DNA of 64,000 nt from an uncultured Myroides sp. Its GTDB lineage: Bacteria > Bacteroidota > Bacteroidia > Flavobacteriales > Flavobacteriaceae. The notes under the pieces are model-generated. The model had not been told where the DNA came from, did no database searches, and worked only from the letters and a program-made list of their open reading frames with translations. This document shows, one piece after another, positions 27,667-36,479 of the stretch. Positions within the stretch are counted from its first letter, which is position 1; each line of letters begins with the position of its first letter. The translations under genes were made by a program, and so were the position numbers. The DNA lies in contig CAJYTF010000005.1 in assembly GCA_913777665.1 (NCBI GenBank), positions 62,001 through 126,000 of the forward strand, read 5' to 3'.

Positions 27667-28533
27667 ATGAAAAAATATATCGTGTTTTTTAGTTTTTCTT
27701 TATTGTATGCGTGTTCTACAAAATCGCAAGAAAACAATTTTAAAGAAGTTTTTACCTTAGATAAAAAGCATACCGAAGTTTCGGGAATGATTTTTCACCA
27801 ACCAACCCAGAAATTATGGATGTTACAGGATAAAGGAAATCCGTCGGAATTATATGTTTATTCGGTTGATGGAACTTTTGAAAATACGGTTACTGTGAAT
27901 AATCAGGAAAATACCGATTGGGAAGATTTATCGCAAGATACCAACGGCAACATTTATATTGGAAACTTTGGCAATAACGACAATAAACGTAAAGACCTGC
28001 GTATTTTAAAAGTTGATGGATCTGATTTAACTTCAAATTCAATTAACACATCGCAAGAAACGACCTTTTATTACGAAGATCAAACCGATTTTCCGCCTAA
28101 AAAAAGCAATTTATTGTACGATTGCGAAGCTTTTGTAGCTACTAATGATGCTTTTTATTTGTTCACAAAAAATAGATCAAAAGGGTTTGATGGAACTTTT
28201 TACGTTTACAAAGTTCCTAACAAAAACGGAAGTTTTAAAGCCAAAAAAATTGCTACTTTAGAAACTTGCGGTCAGTATAAAAGTTGTGCGATTACCGGTG
28301 CAGCATTGAATAAAAACGGAAACCAAATTGCTTTGTTAACGCACGATAAGGTGCTGTTGATTCCGTTTGTGAACGATGATTCTTTTAAACAAGAAAATAT
28401 TACAATTAAAGAATTAGGTCATAATTCGCAAAAAGAAGCCATTACTTTTAAAAGCGATAAACAACTTTTTATGGCAGATGAAAGCGAAAAAGGTAAAAAA
28501 GGCGGAAAAGTTTTTATGTTGGATTTGAACTAA
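27667..28533 (+). CDS. Lipoprotein, beta-propeller-like, unknown function
   Basis: A 288-residue protein with a lipoprotein signal (MKKYIVFFSFSLLYAC, lipidated Cys16). The body is rich in repeated beta-strand motifs of the kind K-x-W-M-L-Q-D-K-G, N-I-Y-I-G-N-F-G and F-Y-V-Y-K-V, spaced like blades of a propeller, as in SdiA-regulated or phytase-like families. I cannot assign a function. It is a single gene followed by a dispersed repeat. Confidence 0.6.
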   Translation: MKKYIVFFSFSLLYACSTKSQENNFKEVFTLDKKHTEVSGMIFHQPTQKLWMLQDKGNPSELYVYSVDGTFENTVTVNNQENTDWEDLSQDTNGNIYIGNFGNNDNKRKDLRILKVDGSDLTSNSINTSQETTFYYEDQTDFPPKKSNLLYDCEAFVATNDAFYLFTKNRSKGFDGTFYVYKVPNKNGSFKAKKIATLETCGQYKSCAITGAALNKNGNQIALLTHDKVLLIPFVNDDSFKQENITIKELGHNSQKEAITFKSDKQLFMADESEKGKKGGKVFMLDLN

Positions 28534-28576
28534 TATTATTATCTGCTCATTTGATTATTATTTAGAAAAGTCGTCA

Positions 28577-28653
28577 CTTCGAGTAGCGTAACGTAGTGAT
28601 GCGTATCGAGAAGTTTTCTATATGAATAAGTTCTCGACAAGCTCGAACTGACG
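28577..28653. repeat. Compact composite dispersed repeat (halves A and B together)
   Basis: The 171-base gap between two convergent genes holds half A (28577-28610, CTTCGAGTAGCGTAACG start) and the reverse complement of half B (28629-28653) separated by 18 bases. The same two halves, in inverted order and orientation, flank the frameshifted gene at 3.1-3.8 kb. Similar TCGAG-rich palindromes are common in flavobacterial intergenic DNA. Confidence 0.8.
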
Positions 28654-28703
28654 AAAGTTTTAAAAACTTTATCAAGTAAAAACTTACAAATTAATATTTG
28701 AAA

Positions 28704-31700
28704 CTAAAAAGTAAACCCAATACCAAAACTTATCAAACTATTTTCTTTACTGGTAAAAATACCGCCGTAAGCTGTAAAAGAATCCAAGGCATTTAACCAT
28801 AAACCGCCACCGTAACTGTGATACCACTGTTTGTTCGGATCTAATTTATTCCAAACTTTACCAAAATCGTATCCTGCATAAAAACCATAACTTAAAGGTA
28901 AAACGCCGTTTGTTATGTGCTTCATTTTATAACGAATATCCTGACTTGTTACGAACGAGGTATCGCCCATAAAACGCTGCTGACGGTAACCACGCAAGCC
29001 ATTGTTTGCCCCTAATGTAGCCGCCTGATAAAAATGATAATCGTCGCCAAAAATCTTTTCTAACAAATAAGTTGACGACCATGTTAATTTTTTATCGTTT
29101 GATATTGGTACTACAAAATTCAATTTAGAATTCAAATATTGATGCGTTTTATTAAAATCATCTGCAAAAAAACGATTTCCAAACAAAAACATAAATCCTA
29201 AACCAACGGTTGGTTCTTGGGTATTGTCGTAATTTTCGAACTGATATTTTAAGCGGGCACCCACAAAATCGCTGGTATTGTACGAATCATTCAAACGCGT
29301 AAACAGCTGCTCATCAATTAAACGATCATTCGTTTTTTCAATTTTTGTAGATTCATAAGTTGCTCCGATCAAAAATGAACTACCATTGCGACCTTTCCAT
29401 TCATACGCCGGTTTAAATTCCATCTGCGACGTTCTAACTCGGTAATAATTATCTCTAAAAGCACTTTTATCGTACGTTGCCAAATTATCAACCCCAAAAA
29501 AGTTTCTTGTAAAGTTTGATGAAGTTGCCAAAGCCTCCACATTCCAATATCCGGTGTTTGAATAATCTTTAAAACTACCTTTGTATGCAGCAAAAACACC
29601 CGATGTTGCAAAATTGAACTTCACACGCAACTGATGCTTTTGCGAATACGGATTTTGGTTGAACTTTTTAATGGTGTAGGTTCCGTTTAAGCCCAACATG
29701 ACACCGTTATCGCGGTTGTAACCTGCATCGGGCAAAATAGCCAATACGTTTAAAGGTGCTTTGCGGTAATCGTACTGGTTTAAATTGTACTGATCGCGCA
29801 AAACAACGCTTGCATTGCCTTTTTCTTCGATTGTTATTGGTTTTGATGCGTAATCGAAAATTTTTGTACTTGTTTTTGATGCTACATTGTAAACATCGTT
29901 ATTTTTTCCGCCGATTAATTTTAAACGGATTTTAGACTTATCGCCAATAACTTTGATGTTATCATCATCATCTAACCCATAAACCCAGATTTCTTTGGTT
30001 GTTTTTGGCAGATATTTATAGGTTGTCATTAATGTATCTCCTGAATTTTTATTGCGATAATGATTAACAACCACTTCATTTTTCGATGTATTTACAACGA
30101 ACGTATCTTTTTTATTGGTTCCGACAACAATACCGTATTTGAATAGTTCTTTATAATATTTGCCTGAAAAATCGACTAATTTTGATCGACGTTCTTTAAG
30201 AATTTCAATGATATCATCGCTGTACTGGTTACGAATTTCTTTTGGCAAACTGTTAAAAGCATCTTCGATAACCTGATCGTTCAAGCCGTTTACAACATCG
30301 TCTGCCGCATTCTGCCAATCTTGCAAACTGGTGTTTTGAAGAAAAACTTTATCTAACGGAAATGCCGATTTTGTGATCCAGCGTGGTTTGCCATAATTAC
30401 CTTTAAAATGCTGCATGTGTCGCAACGGATTCAGCTTATTTGCAAGCATCAGTAATTTACCGTCGATTTTTGCAAATGCTTGGTCGCGATCTCTTGGTAT
30501 CGGCTGGTAAATAACATCCTTCCCTACTTTCTTCTCAACCCAACGCCATTGATCGGAATGACGATCCCAATCGCCAATTAAAAAATCGAAAATTCGGGCA
30601 CGCAGATACATTTTCTCATCAACCTTATATTTTTCATCTTTTTCTAAATTGGCTAATAATTCTTGTGTTCCAATAATATCATCGCCATTTCCCAACGACG
30701 GAATGTTTGCCTGTGATTTATGCGGACGTTCTTCGATCATATACAACTCGTTTCCATAAGTTGCATTGTACTTACCCAACGCATTTTGTTTCGGAACATA
30801 AAAAAGTTTAGGGTTGGTATGATACAGATCAACAGCATCAGACAATTGCCCTAAAATAAAAGCGGTATAAGGGTGAGAAGTGGTGTAATAATCATCGATA
30901 AATGTCAGCACAAAAGTATCTTCTAACTTATCTTGAATATACGTATCTTTAAAAATTGCCGATTGCAAAAACTGTTTCGAGCTTTTACGTAAACCGCGCA
31001 TTACATATTGCTTTCCGTCTTTATCTTCTAACCACAACGATAACGACTGATTGCCACCACCTGATATGATCGGTTTTAAACCACCGTACAATGTTTCTAA
31101 ATTTGCTACAGGTGTATTCACTTTTGTACCGTAAATACTGCGGTAATGGTTGCCGAATAAATAGCGGTAGGTTTTTGATTTTTTTGTTTCTTCTGGCGGA
31201 TAAACCGATGCCATTGTGGTGGTTTTGGTAACTTCAGGATAATTTCCGCTGTAATCATCAGGACACATAATGGTTTTCTTGAAAACAATTTCTTCGCCAG
31301 AATCGGTCATTTTATGAATAAAAACATCCACATGGTTGTCTTCATAAACCTTTAAAGTTGCAAATCCCAAGCTGCCAATGGTATAACTGGTTGGCTGAAC
31401 GCTTCTGGTTTCTTCGGTTTTTGATCCTGCTCCGCTGATTAACTGTTTAATTCCATCGTTTTCAATATACTGTAAATTATGATCGTGACCAGAAACAAAA
31501 ACCACTTGCTCTTTATTTTTAGTAAGGGTTTTTAATCGATCAACCATCATGCGGTAATAGGTATGCTGCATATCAGCCGGACTTGCACCTGATGTTTTTC
31601 GCAAATAATTACCTACACTACCCAAAATTGGCAACGGAACTTTTTTATACGGAAAAAGATGATTTCGTGCAGAAAAATACCCGCCATGATTGCCGTTTGT

Positions 31701-32396
31701 AATCATGGGATGATGAATAGCGACAACCGTAACTTTATTTTGATTTTTATTAATTAAACTGCGGAATTCCTCAAAAAAATCCTCTCGATTTTTAACAATG
31801 CTTTCTTCGTTTATGTTCGGATACTTATCCCAATTCTGTATAAACCATTCACTATCAATTGTTATAATTGACAGTTTATCGTTTACCTCAACCACATCAA
31901 TAGCATCGTGTTTTTTAGGCAGAAACGACTTCTTCCCCAACTTACTTTCAATATATGCTTTCTGTTCCAACAAACCATCCAAACCATGATACCAGTCGTG
32001 ATTTCCTGCCAAAAAAATAGTTTTTCCGTTTACAAATTGTGCTAAATTTATTTGTGCGTTCAGTTTTTCTTCGGCTAACAATCGATCCTCATCATCTGCT
32101 TTCGGCATTCCCAACGGATAAATATTATCGCCTATAAAAAGTAAGGTTTTGTTGTTATCGTTCTTTTTTAAATAACCTTCAACCGTTTTCAGTAATTGCT
32201 GTCCTTGCGGTTCATTAGCATTTCCTACATCGCCTACCACCACAATTTCATGCAATAATTTGCCTTTACCTTCGTTAGTAATCATATCGCGAGAAAAATC
32301 CTTTCCAATTTGTTCATGAAAAGATGCACAGGCATTTAACAAATAAATGGCAAAAGCAAAAACAGAAATCTTTGCAATATGTAAGTTAAATTTCAT
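28704..32396 (-). CDS. Metallophosphoesterase / kinase-like / outer-membrane barrel lipoprotein
   Basis: A 1230-residue lipoprotein (lipobox LLNAC, Cys23) in three parts. Residues about 48-365 are a calcineurin-type phosphoesterase with all metal motifs: GDVG (55), GDN (89), GNHD (131), HHP (228), GHDH (303). Residues about 430-680 are unassigned but show a sequence order like atypical kinases: K-Q-Y-V-M-R (462-467), ELYMIEERP (550-558), GDWDRHSDQW (608-617), RDRDQAF (635-641). Residues about 880-1230 look like an outer-membrane beta-barrel (Omp85/surface-antigen type: GLRGYRQQRF and a C-terminal aromatic F-G-I-G-F-T-F). The start at 32396 was chosen for the signal peptide. It is divergent from the HD-PycTM gene with only 26 bases between start codons. 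Confidence 0.8.
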   Translation of the reverse strand: MKFNLHIAKISVFAFAIYLLNACASFHEQIGKDFSRDMITNEGKGKLLHEIVVVGDVGNANEPQGQQLLKTVEGYLKKNDNNKTLLFIGDNIYPLGMPKADDEDRLLAEEKLNAQINLAQFVNGKTIFLAGNHDWYHGLDGLLEQKAYIESKLGKKSFLPKKHDAIDVVEVNDKLSIITIDSEWFIQNWDKYPNINEESIVKNREDFFEEFRSLINKNQNKVTVVAIHHPMITNGNHGGYFSARNHLFPYKKVPLPILGSVGNYLRKTSGASPADMQHTYYRMMVDRLKTLTKNKEQVVFVSGHDHNLQYIENDGIKQLISGAGSKTEETRSVQPTSYTIGSLGFATLKVYEDNHVDVFIHKMTDSGEEIVFKKTIMCPDDYSGNYPEVTKTTTMASVYPPEETKKSKTYRYLFGNHYRSIYGTKVNTPVANLETLYGGLKPIISGGGNQSLSLWLEDKDGKQYVMRGLRKSSKQFLQSAIFKDTYIQDKLEDTFVLTFIDDYYTTSHPYTAFILGQLSDAVDLYHTNPKLFYVPKQNALGKYNATYGNELYMIEERPHKSQANIPSLGNGDDIIGTQELLANLEKDEKYKVDEKMYLRARIFDFLIGDWDRHSDQWRWVEKKVGKDVIYQPIPRDRDQAFAKIDGKLLMLANKLNPLRHMQHFKGNYGKPRWITKSAFPLDKVFLQNTSLQDWQNAADDVVNGLNDQVIEDAFNSLPKEIRNQYSDDIIEILKERRSKLVDFSGKYYKELFKYGIVVGTNKKDTFVVNTSKNEVVVNHYRNKNSGDTLMTTYKYLPKTTKEIWVYGLDDDDNIKVIGDKSKIRLKLIGGKNNDVYNVASKTSTKIFDYASKPITIEEKGNASVVLRDQYNLNQYDYRKAPLNVLAILPDAGYNRDNGVMLGLNGTYTIKKFNQNPYSQKHQLRVKFNFATSGVFAAYKGSFKDYSNTGYWNVEALATSSNFTRNFFGVDNLATYDKSAFRDNYYRVRTSQMEFKPAYEWKGRNGSSFLIGATYESTKIEKTNDRLIDEQLFTRLNDSYNTSDFVGARLKYQFENYDNTQEPTVGLGFMFLFGNRFFADDFNKTHQYLNSKLNFVVPISNDKKLTWSSTYLLEKIFGDDYHFYQAATLGANNGLRGYRQQRFMGDTSFVTSQDIRYKMKHITNGVLPLSYGFYAGYDFGKVWNKLDPNKQWYHSYGGGLWLNALDSFTAYGGIFTSKENSLISFGIGFTF

Positions 32397-32422
32397 AATT
32401 TTAATTTGTAAAAAATTCGTCA

Positions 32423-33604
32423 ATGGAACTTTTATTAAAAGCCGAAGCATATATTTTCAACCTGTTCAAAGATAAACTATCTTCTGAATATATTTATCAT
32501 GATTATTTACATACTTTACGCGTTGTAACTGCGGTAAATGAACTGATAAATGGCGAACATATTTTAGAGCCAAATGCTACTAATTTAAGGCTTGCAGCTT
32601 GGTTTCATGATGCCGGTTATATAAATGGTCCTGAAAATCATGAAGAAAGAAGTTGTGAAATTTTCAAAGATTTTATTAAAGAAAATGCTTTTGAAAATGT
32701 AGATATTGATCAGGTTTGTAATTTGATTTTAGCAACAAAATGTTCGCATTTCCCAACAAATTTATTGGAGATGTGCATGAAGGATGCCGATTTTTATCAT
32801 TTTACTTTAGATAATTATCAGGAATTGGGCGATTTATTGAAGCAAGAAATTGAAACTACTTGTACCAAACAGCTCACAGATATTGACTGGTGTAAAGAAA
32901 ACTTAACGGTTTTAACTAAAAATCAATACTACTTTACAGATTATGCCAAAGCGAACTGGCAACCTAAAAAGGAGAAAAATATTCTTAAGTTGCGTGAAAA
33001 TTTAGAAAAATTAAAAGGCAATAAAAAAGGTAAAAATAAAGAAATAAAGGAGAAAAAACTGGAAAAATTAGATCGCCCGGAAAGAGGAATCGATACACTT
33101 TTTCGTACAACTTTAAACAATCATACGCAATTAAGTGCTATTGCAGACAGTAAAGCCAATATTTTACTATCGGTAAACTCAATATTGATATCAATTTCAT
33201 TAACGGCGATTATCCCAAAATTAGACAGTCCGCGTAATGCGCACTTGATCATACCGACATTTATTTTACTTATTTTCAGTGTAATAACAATTGTTTATAC
33301 CATTTTGGCGACCAAACCAAAAGTGAGTTCAAATACTGTTACTAAAAAGGAGATTGAACAGAGAAAAGTGAATCTTTTGTTTTTCGGAAACTTTCACCAA
33401 TTGCCATTAAACGATTTTAATAATGCCATGAACGATTTAATGAAAGACCGTGATTATTTGTACGATACCTTAATAAAAGATTTGTATTATTTAGGTTTGG
33501 TATTGAACAAAAAGTACCGAATGCTGAGCGTTTCGTACACGGTTTTTATGTACGGAATTATTATTTCGGTAGCGGCTTTTTGTATTGCTTTTATACGAAT
33601 TTAG
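32423..33604 (+). CDS. HD-domain phosphohydrolase fused to a Pycsar effector-type membrane domain
   Basis: A 393-residue protein. Residues about 5-175 form an HD metal-dependent phosphohydrolase with His26, the His62-Asp63 pair (WFHDAGY) and Asp121/123 (MKDADFYHF). A charged Lys/Glu linker (182-218) leads to a membrane module at about 222-393 that matches PycTM/DUF5706: the signature GIDTLFRTTLNNHTQLSAIA and KANILLSVNSIL, then membrane segments at about 246-264, 275-295 and 373-391. PycTM proteins act as cyclic-nucleotide-triggered membrane effectors in Pycsar anti-phage defence. No cyclase gene is nearby, so a defence role is only a possibility. HD enzymes can cleave nucleotides, so a self-contained signal-degrading membrane protein is an alternative. 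Confidence 0.85.
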   Translation: MELLLKAEAYIFNLFKDKLSSEYIYHDYLHTLRVVTAVNELINGEHILEPNATNLRLAAWFHDAGYINGPENHEERSCEIFKDFIKENAFENVDIDQVCNLILATKCSHFPTNLLEMCMKDADFYHFTLDNYQELGDLLKQEIETTCTKQLTDIDWCKENLTVLTKNQYYFTDYAKANWQPKKEKNILKLRENLEKLKGNKKGKNKEIKEKKLEKLDRPERGIDTLFRTTLNNHTQLSAIADSKANILLSVNSILISISLTAIIPKLDSPRNAHLIIPTFILLIFSVITIVYTILATKPKVSSNTVTKKEIEQRKVNLLFFGNFHQLPLNDFNNAMNDLMKDRDYLYDTLIKDLYYLGLVLNKKYRMLSVSYTVFMYGIIISVAAFCIAFIRI

Positions 33605-35981
33605 TCAGATAATTTACAAAATCTGTGTAAGAGAATATTTTAAAATTATCGATAGTAAAATCGGTATTAATCTTTACGCGTAAAGCTTTTAAATCAGTAA
33701 TATCTTGTAAATCTTCAACCGTTAAATATTCTGTTTCGCCTGTAAAATAATTCTGATCCTTTAAAAAATCGATATAATTTAAATAATCATTTTTATCGGT
33801 TTCATTTAAGTAAACAATGGTCACTTTATTGGCTTGCACCAAACGTTCGTCGGTATTTTTAACCATTGCTTTTGCCAAGCGTTTTTTCATCAATTCAAAT
33901 CGGATATCGTCGTTACTTTCAACATCAAAACGCTTTTCATCCATTCTAAATTTAATAGAAATAGGTTCGTTATAAACTAAAATCAAGCTGGTTAAATCCA
34001 TATCAAAACTTAAATTCGGTTTTAAATTTTGATGCATCATTACCACTTTACACATAACCTGCAACTGCCACAAACGCAGATTATACAAATACATGGAATC
34101 GTAAATTTGAGTTGGCGTTATGCTGTTGCCAATAAAAAGATTATGTTCAACACCATCGCTTCTAAAACGTTCAAAATAATGCGGATATACCGTTTGCACC
34201 GCAATTTGTTCGGTATCTAAAACATCTGTAAGCTGCTTATTAACGGTTTGTATCGCTAAATCGTATTTTTTACGCTGATGCCAAAAACGTTGATGTTTTT
34301 CGTCTAACTGCTCGTTGTATTTTTTTATAATTGTTTGATATTCTTCTTTTTCGCTTAATTGTTTAAACAACGGATGAATGGTATCGATTATGTATCGATG
34401 GATCTGTGCTTCGGCTACAAACTGATGCACTTTTAACTGATTTTGAAAGAAAACAATTTCATTGATGCGCTGCTGAAACAACAAAGTTTCTTCTTTCGGT
34501 TTGATAAATTCCAGCACATTCAGCATTTCTTTTAACTGCCTGCGTAAATCAGTCAACATGGCATTATTTCTGAATTTTGTTGAAGACTGAATATCTGTTT
34601 CGCCATACAACGGAAAAATATTTTCAAATTCAATTTCCTTTAAAACCGTTTCGGTATTATGCGTTTTGGCAAAATAATAGTTCTTTGCCTGCTCTTCGAA
34701 TTTCCAGTTAACGCTGGGGTGAAATGTGGTATATTCACGCTGAATAATCGCATCTAATTCGTTTTTTACATCAGTCTGATACTTTTCAAATGTATCATTA
34801 ATAAGCGGCATCACATCGTTTAGCTTATTAGCGTTTACAGTGTGTAATTCAAAAGGAATTTCGCTTGTAATTTCTATGTATGCCTGAAAACCATCGGTTT
34901 TTTTAACGGGTGCCAATATAAAACTGCGTATATTTTTAGTTTGCAAAAAATCTAAATACGGTATCCATTCTTTGTGGTCGTAAAGTTCTAAAATATCGCT
35001 AACGCAGTAATATTCTGTTGCATTATTCAATTGCTTCAAGAACTTTTTAGCAGCTGTTTTAATGCCTTTTGATTCGTTTTCGTGTACTTTAAACACGCTT
35101 TTAAAATCAAAAATAATTGGGAATTCAAAAAAATCTGAAGTAAGATCGTTAATAAAAAATATTCCGAAATTAATAGTCTTTAATTTAAAAATAGACCTGA
35201 ATATTTCTTGGGCATTCAAAACATCAATGGCATCTTGCTTATTTTTTAGCAGATTGGTTTTTATATTAGTTAAAGTATTTTCAGTGGTAACATCGGTCAG
35301 CGTAATAATTCCAAAACCTTTCAAAATCCAGCTGTGTACGGGGAATTTTTCTTTCCAAACAGTAATATCGTTGTAACTGCGCTTTAGCATTTTAATATCG
35401 TCTGGCGTAATTTTTAATGCTTTTTCGGTTGGAATCAATTCTGTAAAATCGCCATTAAATGTAATACGATAATGTTTTACGATGCCGTTTTTATCTGGAA
35501 TATCATAAAATAAAGGTCGAGATACATCAAAATTTTCGCCGTAACAACTATTTAAAATCAAACAGCAGCTAAAAATGTAATACTGATCGTTGTTAAAGTC
35601 ACGAAAATTAATTTCGAACTCCTCGCCTGCTTCACTAATTATTTTTTGAAAACGCTGTGTGAAATTAAAATTGAAATTTTGAAAAGGCAAACTCACCGCT
35701 TTTATCTCATTGTGCGTTAAAGCCGTAGGAAACAAATCTGCCAACAAATTATGAATTAACGGTAAATTGTCGTAAATAAGTTTTTTAGAGGTAATGCCGT
35801 CATATAATTCGGGTACTTTAGCAACTTCATCAAGTAATGATTGCGCATAAATGGCACGATAAGGTGTTTCGGTTTCTTTGGCAATTTCTTTCAACGCATC
35901 AATAACCTTATGAAAAGAAATGACCGAATAAAACGGACTGTCGTTAAAATAATCGATACCTAAATTCAATTCAGCACTCAT
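33591..35981 (-). CDS. Large conserved cytoplasmic protein of unknown function
   Basis: A 796-residue protein with no signal peptide or membrane helix. Aromatic-rich alpha/beta segments alternate with long helical stretches (about 480-630, with Q-R-F-W-H-Q-R-K-K). The segment about 250-400 could be GAF-like, and similar flavobacterial proteins are, to my recollection, labelled GAF-domain, but I cannot confirm it. The frame is open to a TTG at 35999; the ATG at 35981 (MSAELNLGIDYF) is the preferred start. Its 3' end overlaps the end of the HD-PycTM gene by 14 bases, tail to tail, and it is divergent from blaI. Confidence 0.6.
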   Translation of the reverse strand: MSAELNLGIDYFNDSPFYSVISFHKVIDALKEIAKETETPYRAIYAQSLLDEVAKVPELYDGITSKKLIYDNLPLIHNLLADLFPTALTHNEIKAVSLPFQNFNFNFTQRFQKIISEAGEEFEINFRDFNNDQYYIFSCCLILNSCYGENFDVSRPLFYDIPDKNGIVKHYRITFNGDFTELIPTEKALKITPDDIKMLKRSYNDITVWKEKFPVHSWILKGFGIITLTDVTTENTLTNIKTNLLKNKQDAIDVLNAQEIFRSIFKLKTINFGIFFINDLTSDFFEFPIIFDFKSVFKVHENESKGIKTAAKKFLKQLNNATEYYCVSDILELYDHKEWIPYLDFLQTKNIRSFILAPVKKTDGFQAYIEITSEIPFELHTVNANKLNDVMPLINDTFEKYQTDVKNELDAIIQREYTTFHPSVNWKFEEQAKNYYFAKTHNTETVLKEIEFENIFPLYGETDIQSSTKFRNNAMLTDLRRQLKEMLNVLEFIKPKEETLLFQQRINEIVFFQNQLKVHQFVAEAQIHRYIIDTIHPLFKQLSEKEEYQTIIKKYNEQLDEKHQRFWHQRKKYDLAIQTVNKQLTDVLDTEQIAVQTVYPHYFERFRSDGVEHNLFIGNSITPTQIYDSMYLYNLRLWQLQVMCKVVMMHQNLKPNLSFDMDLTSLILVYNEPISIKFRMDEKRFDVESNDDIRFELMKKRLAKAMVKNTDERLVQANKVTIVYLNETDKNDYLNYIDFLKDQNYFTGETEYLTVEDLQDITDLKALRVKINTDFTIDNFKIFSYTDFVNYLTKFV

Positions 35982-35996
35982 AAAAAAAGCTTTATG

Positions 35997-36004
35997 CAAA
36001 TGTA
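35997..36004 (-). promoter_or_regulatory. -7 element for the leftward 796-residue gene
   Basis: Read on the minus strand the sequence is TACATTTG, a full match to TAnnTTTG, 15 bases before the ATG at 35981. The upstream side lies next to the first BlaI-type operator, so the repressor could affect both directions. Confidence 0.4.
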
Positions 36005-36027
36005 CAATTTTGAGTGATTTGTTTTAT

Positions 36028-36092
36028 AAACTAAAAAAATAGTTTAAAAACTAAACAAATAGTTGTATAACTAAATTTTTAGTTTATATTTG
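36028..36092 (+). promoter_or_regulatory. Three phased BlaI-type operators over the blaI promoter
   Basis: Three copies of a dyad of the form AACTAAA-n-TAGTT begin at 36028, 36048 and 36068, an exact 20-base period (about two helical turns). The promoter lies among them: TTG at 36063-36065, a 19-base spacer, TATATTTG at 36085-36092. The third operator sits between the -33 and -7 elements. This arrangement fits steric autorepression by the BlaI protein encoded at 36111. Confidence 0.75.
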
Positions 36093-36110
36093 TAATATCA
36101 AATTTTGAAT

Positions 36111-36476
36111 ATGGAAAAGCTAACGAATAAAGAAGAAGAAATAATGCAGGTTATATGGCAATTAAAAAAAGTATTTGTAAACGATATTTTAGACAAAATG
36201 CCTGAACCCAAACCGCATTACAACACACTTTCTACCATTGTGCGTTTATTAGAAGAAAAAGGTTTTTTGGCGCATAAAAGCTACGGAAAATCGCATCAAT
36301 ATTATCCAATAATCAGTTTAGAAGCTTATCGAGGTGTTTTTGTAAAAGATTCTATTAAAAAATATTTTGGCAATTCGGTTTCTAATCTGGTTAATTATTT
36401 TGTGAAGGAAGAAGAATTATCACAAACCGAAATTGACGAGCTGATGAAAATTATTGAAAACAATCAAAAAAAATAG
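36111..36476 (+). CDS. blaI: BlaI/MecI-family transcriptional repressor
   Basis: A 121-residue winged-helix repressor with the family start MEKLTNKEEEIMQVIWQLKK, the recognition helix PHYNTLSTIVRLLEEKGFLAHK, and a C-terminal dimerisation helix. BlaI-type repressors bind dyads and are removed by proteolysis signalled by a membrane M56 protease. A TTG six bases upstream keeps the frame open, but the ATG at 36111 gives the conserved N-terminus. The M56 gene follows after three bases. No beta-lactamase gene is nearby, so the controlled stress is unknown. Confidence 0.93.
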   Translation: MEKLTNKEEEIMQVIWQLKKVFVNDILDKMPEPKPHYNTLSTIVRLLEEKGFLAHKSYGKSHQYYPIISLEAYRGVFVKDSIKKYFGNSVSNLVNYFVKEEELSQTEIDELMKIIENNQKK

Positions 36477-36479
36477 CCT

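Noticed and set aside
32423..33604. A complete Pycsar anti-phage system
   Set aside because: Only the effector-type membrane domain is present. No uridylate or cytidylate cyclase gene is adjacent, so I do not call it a Pycsar locus.
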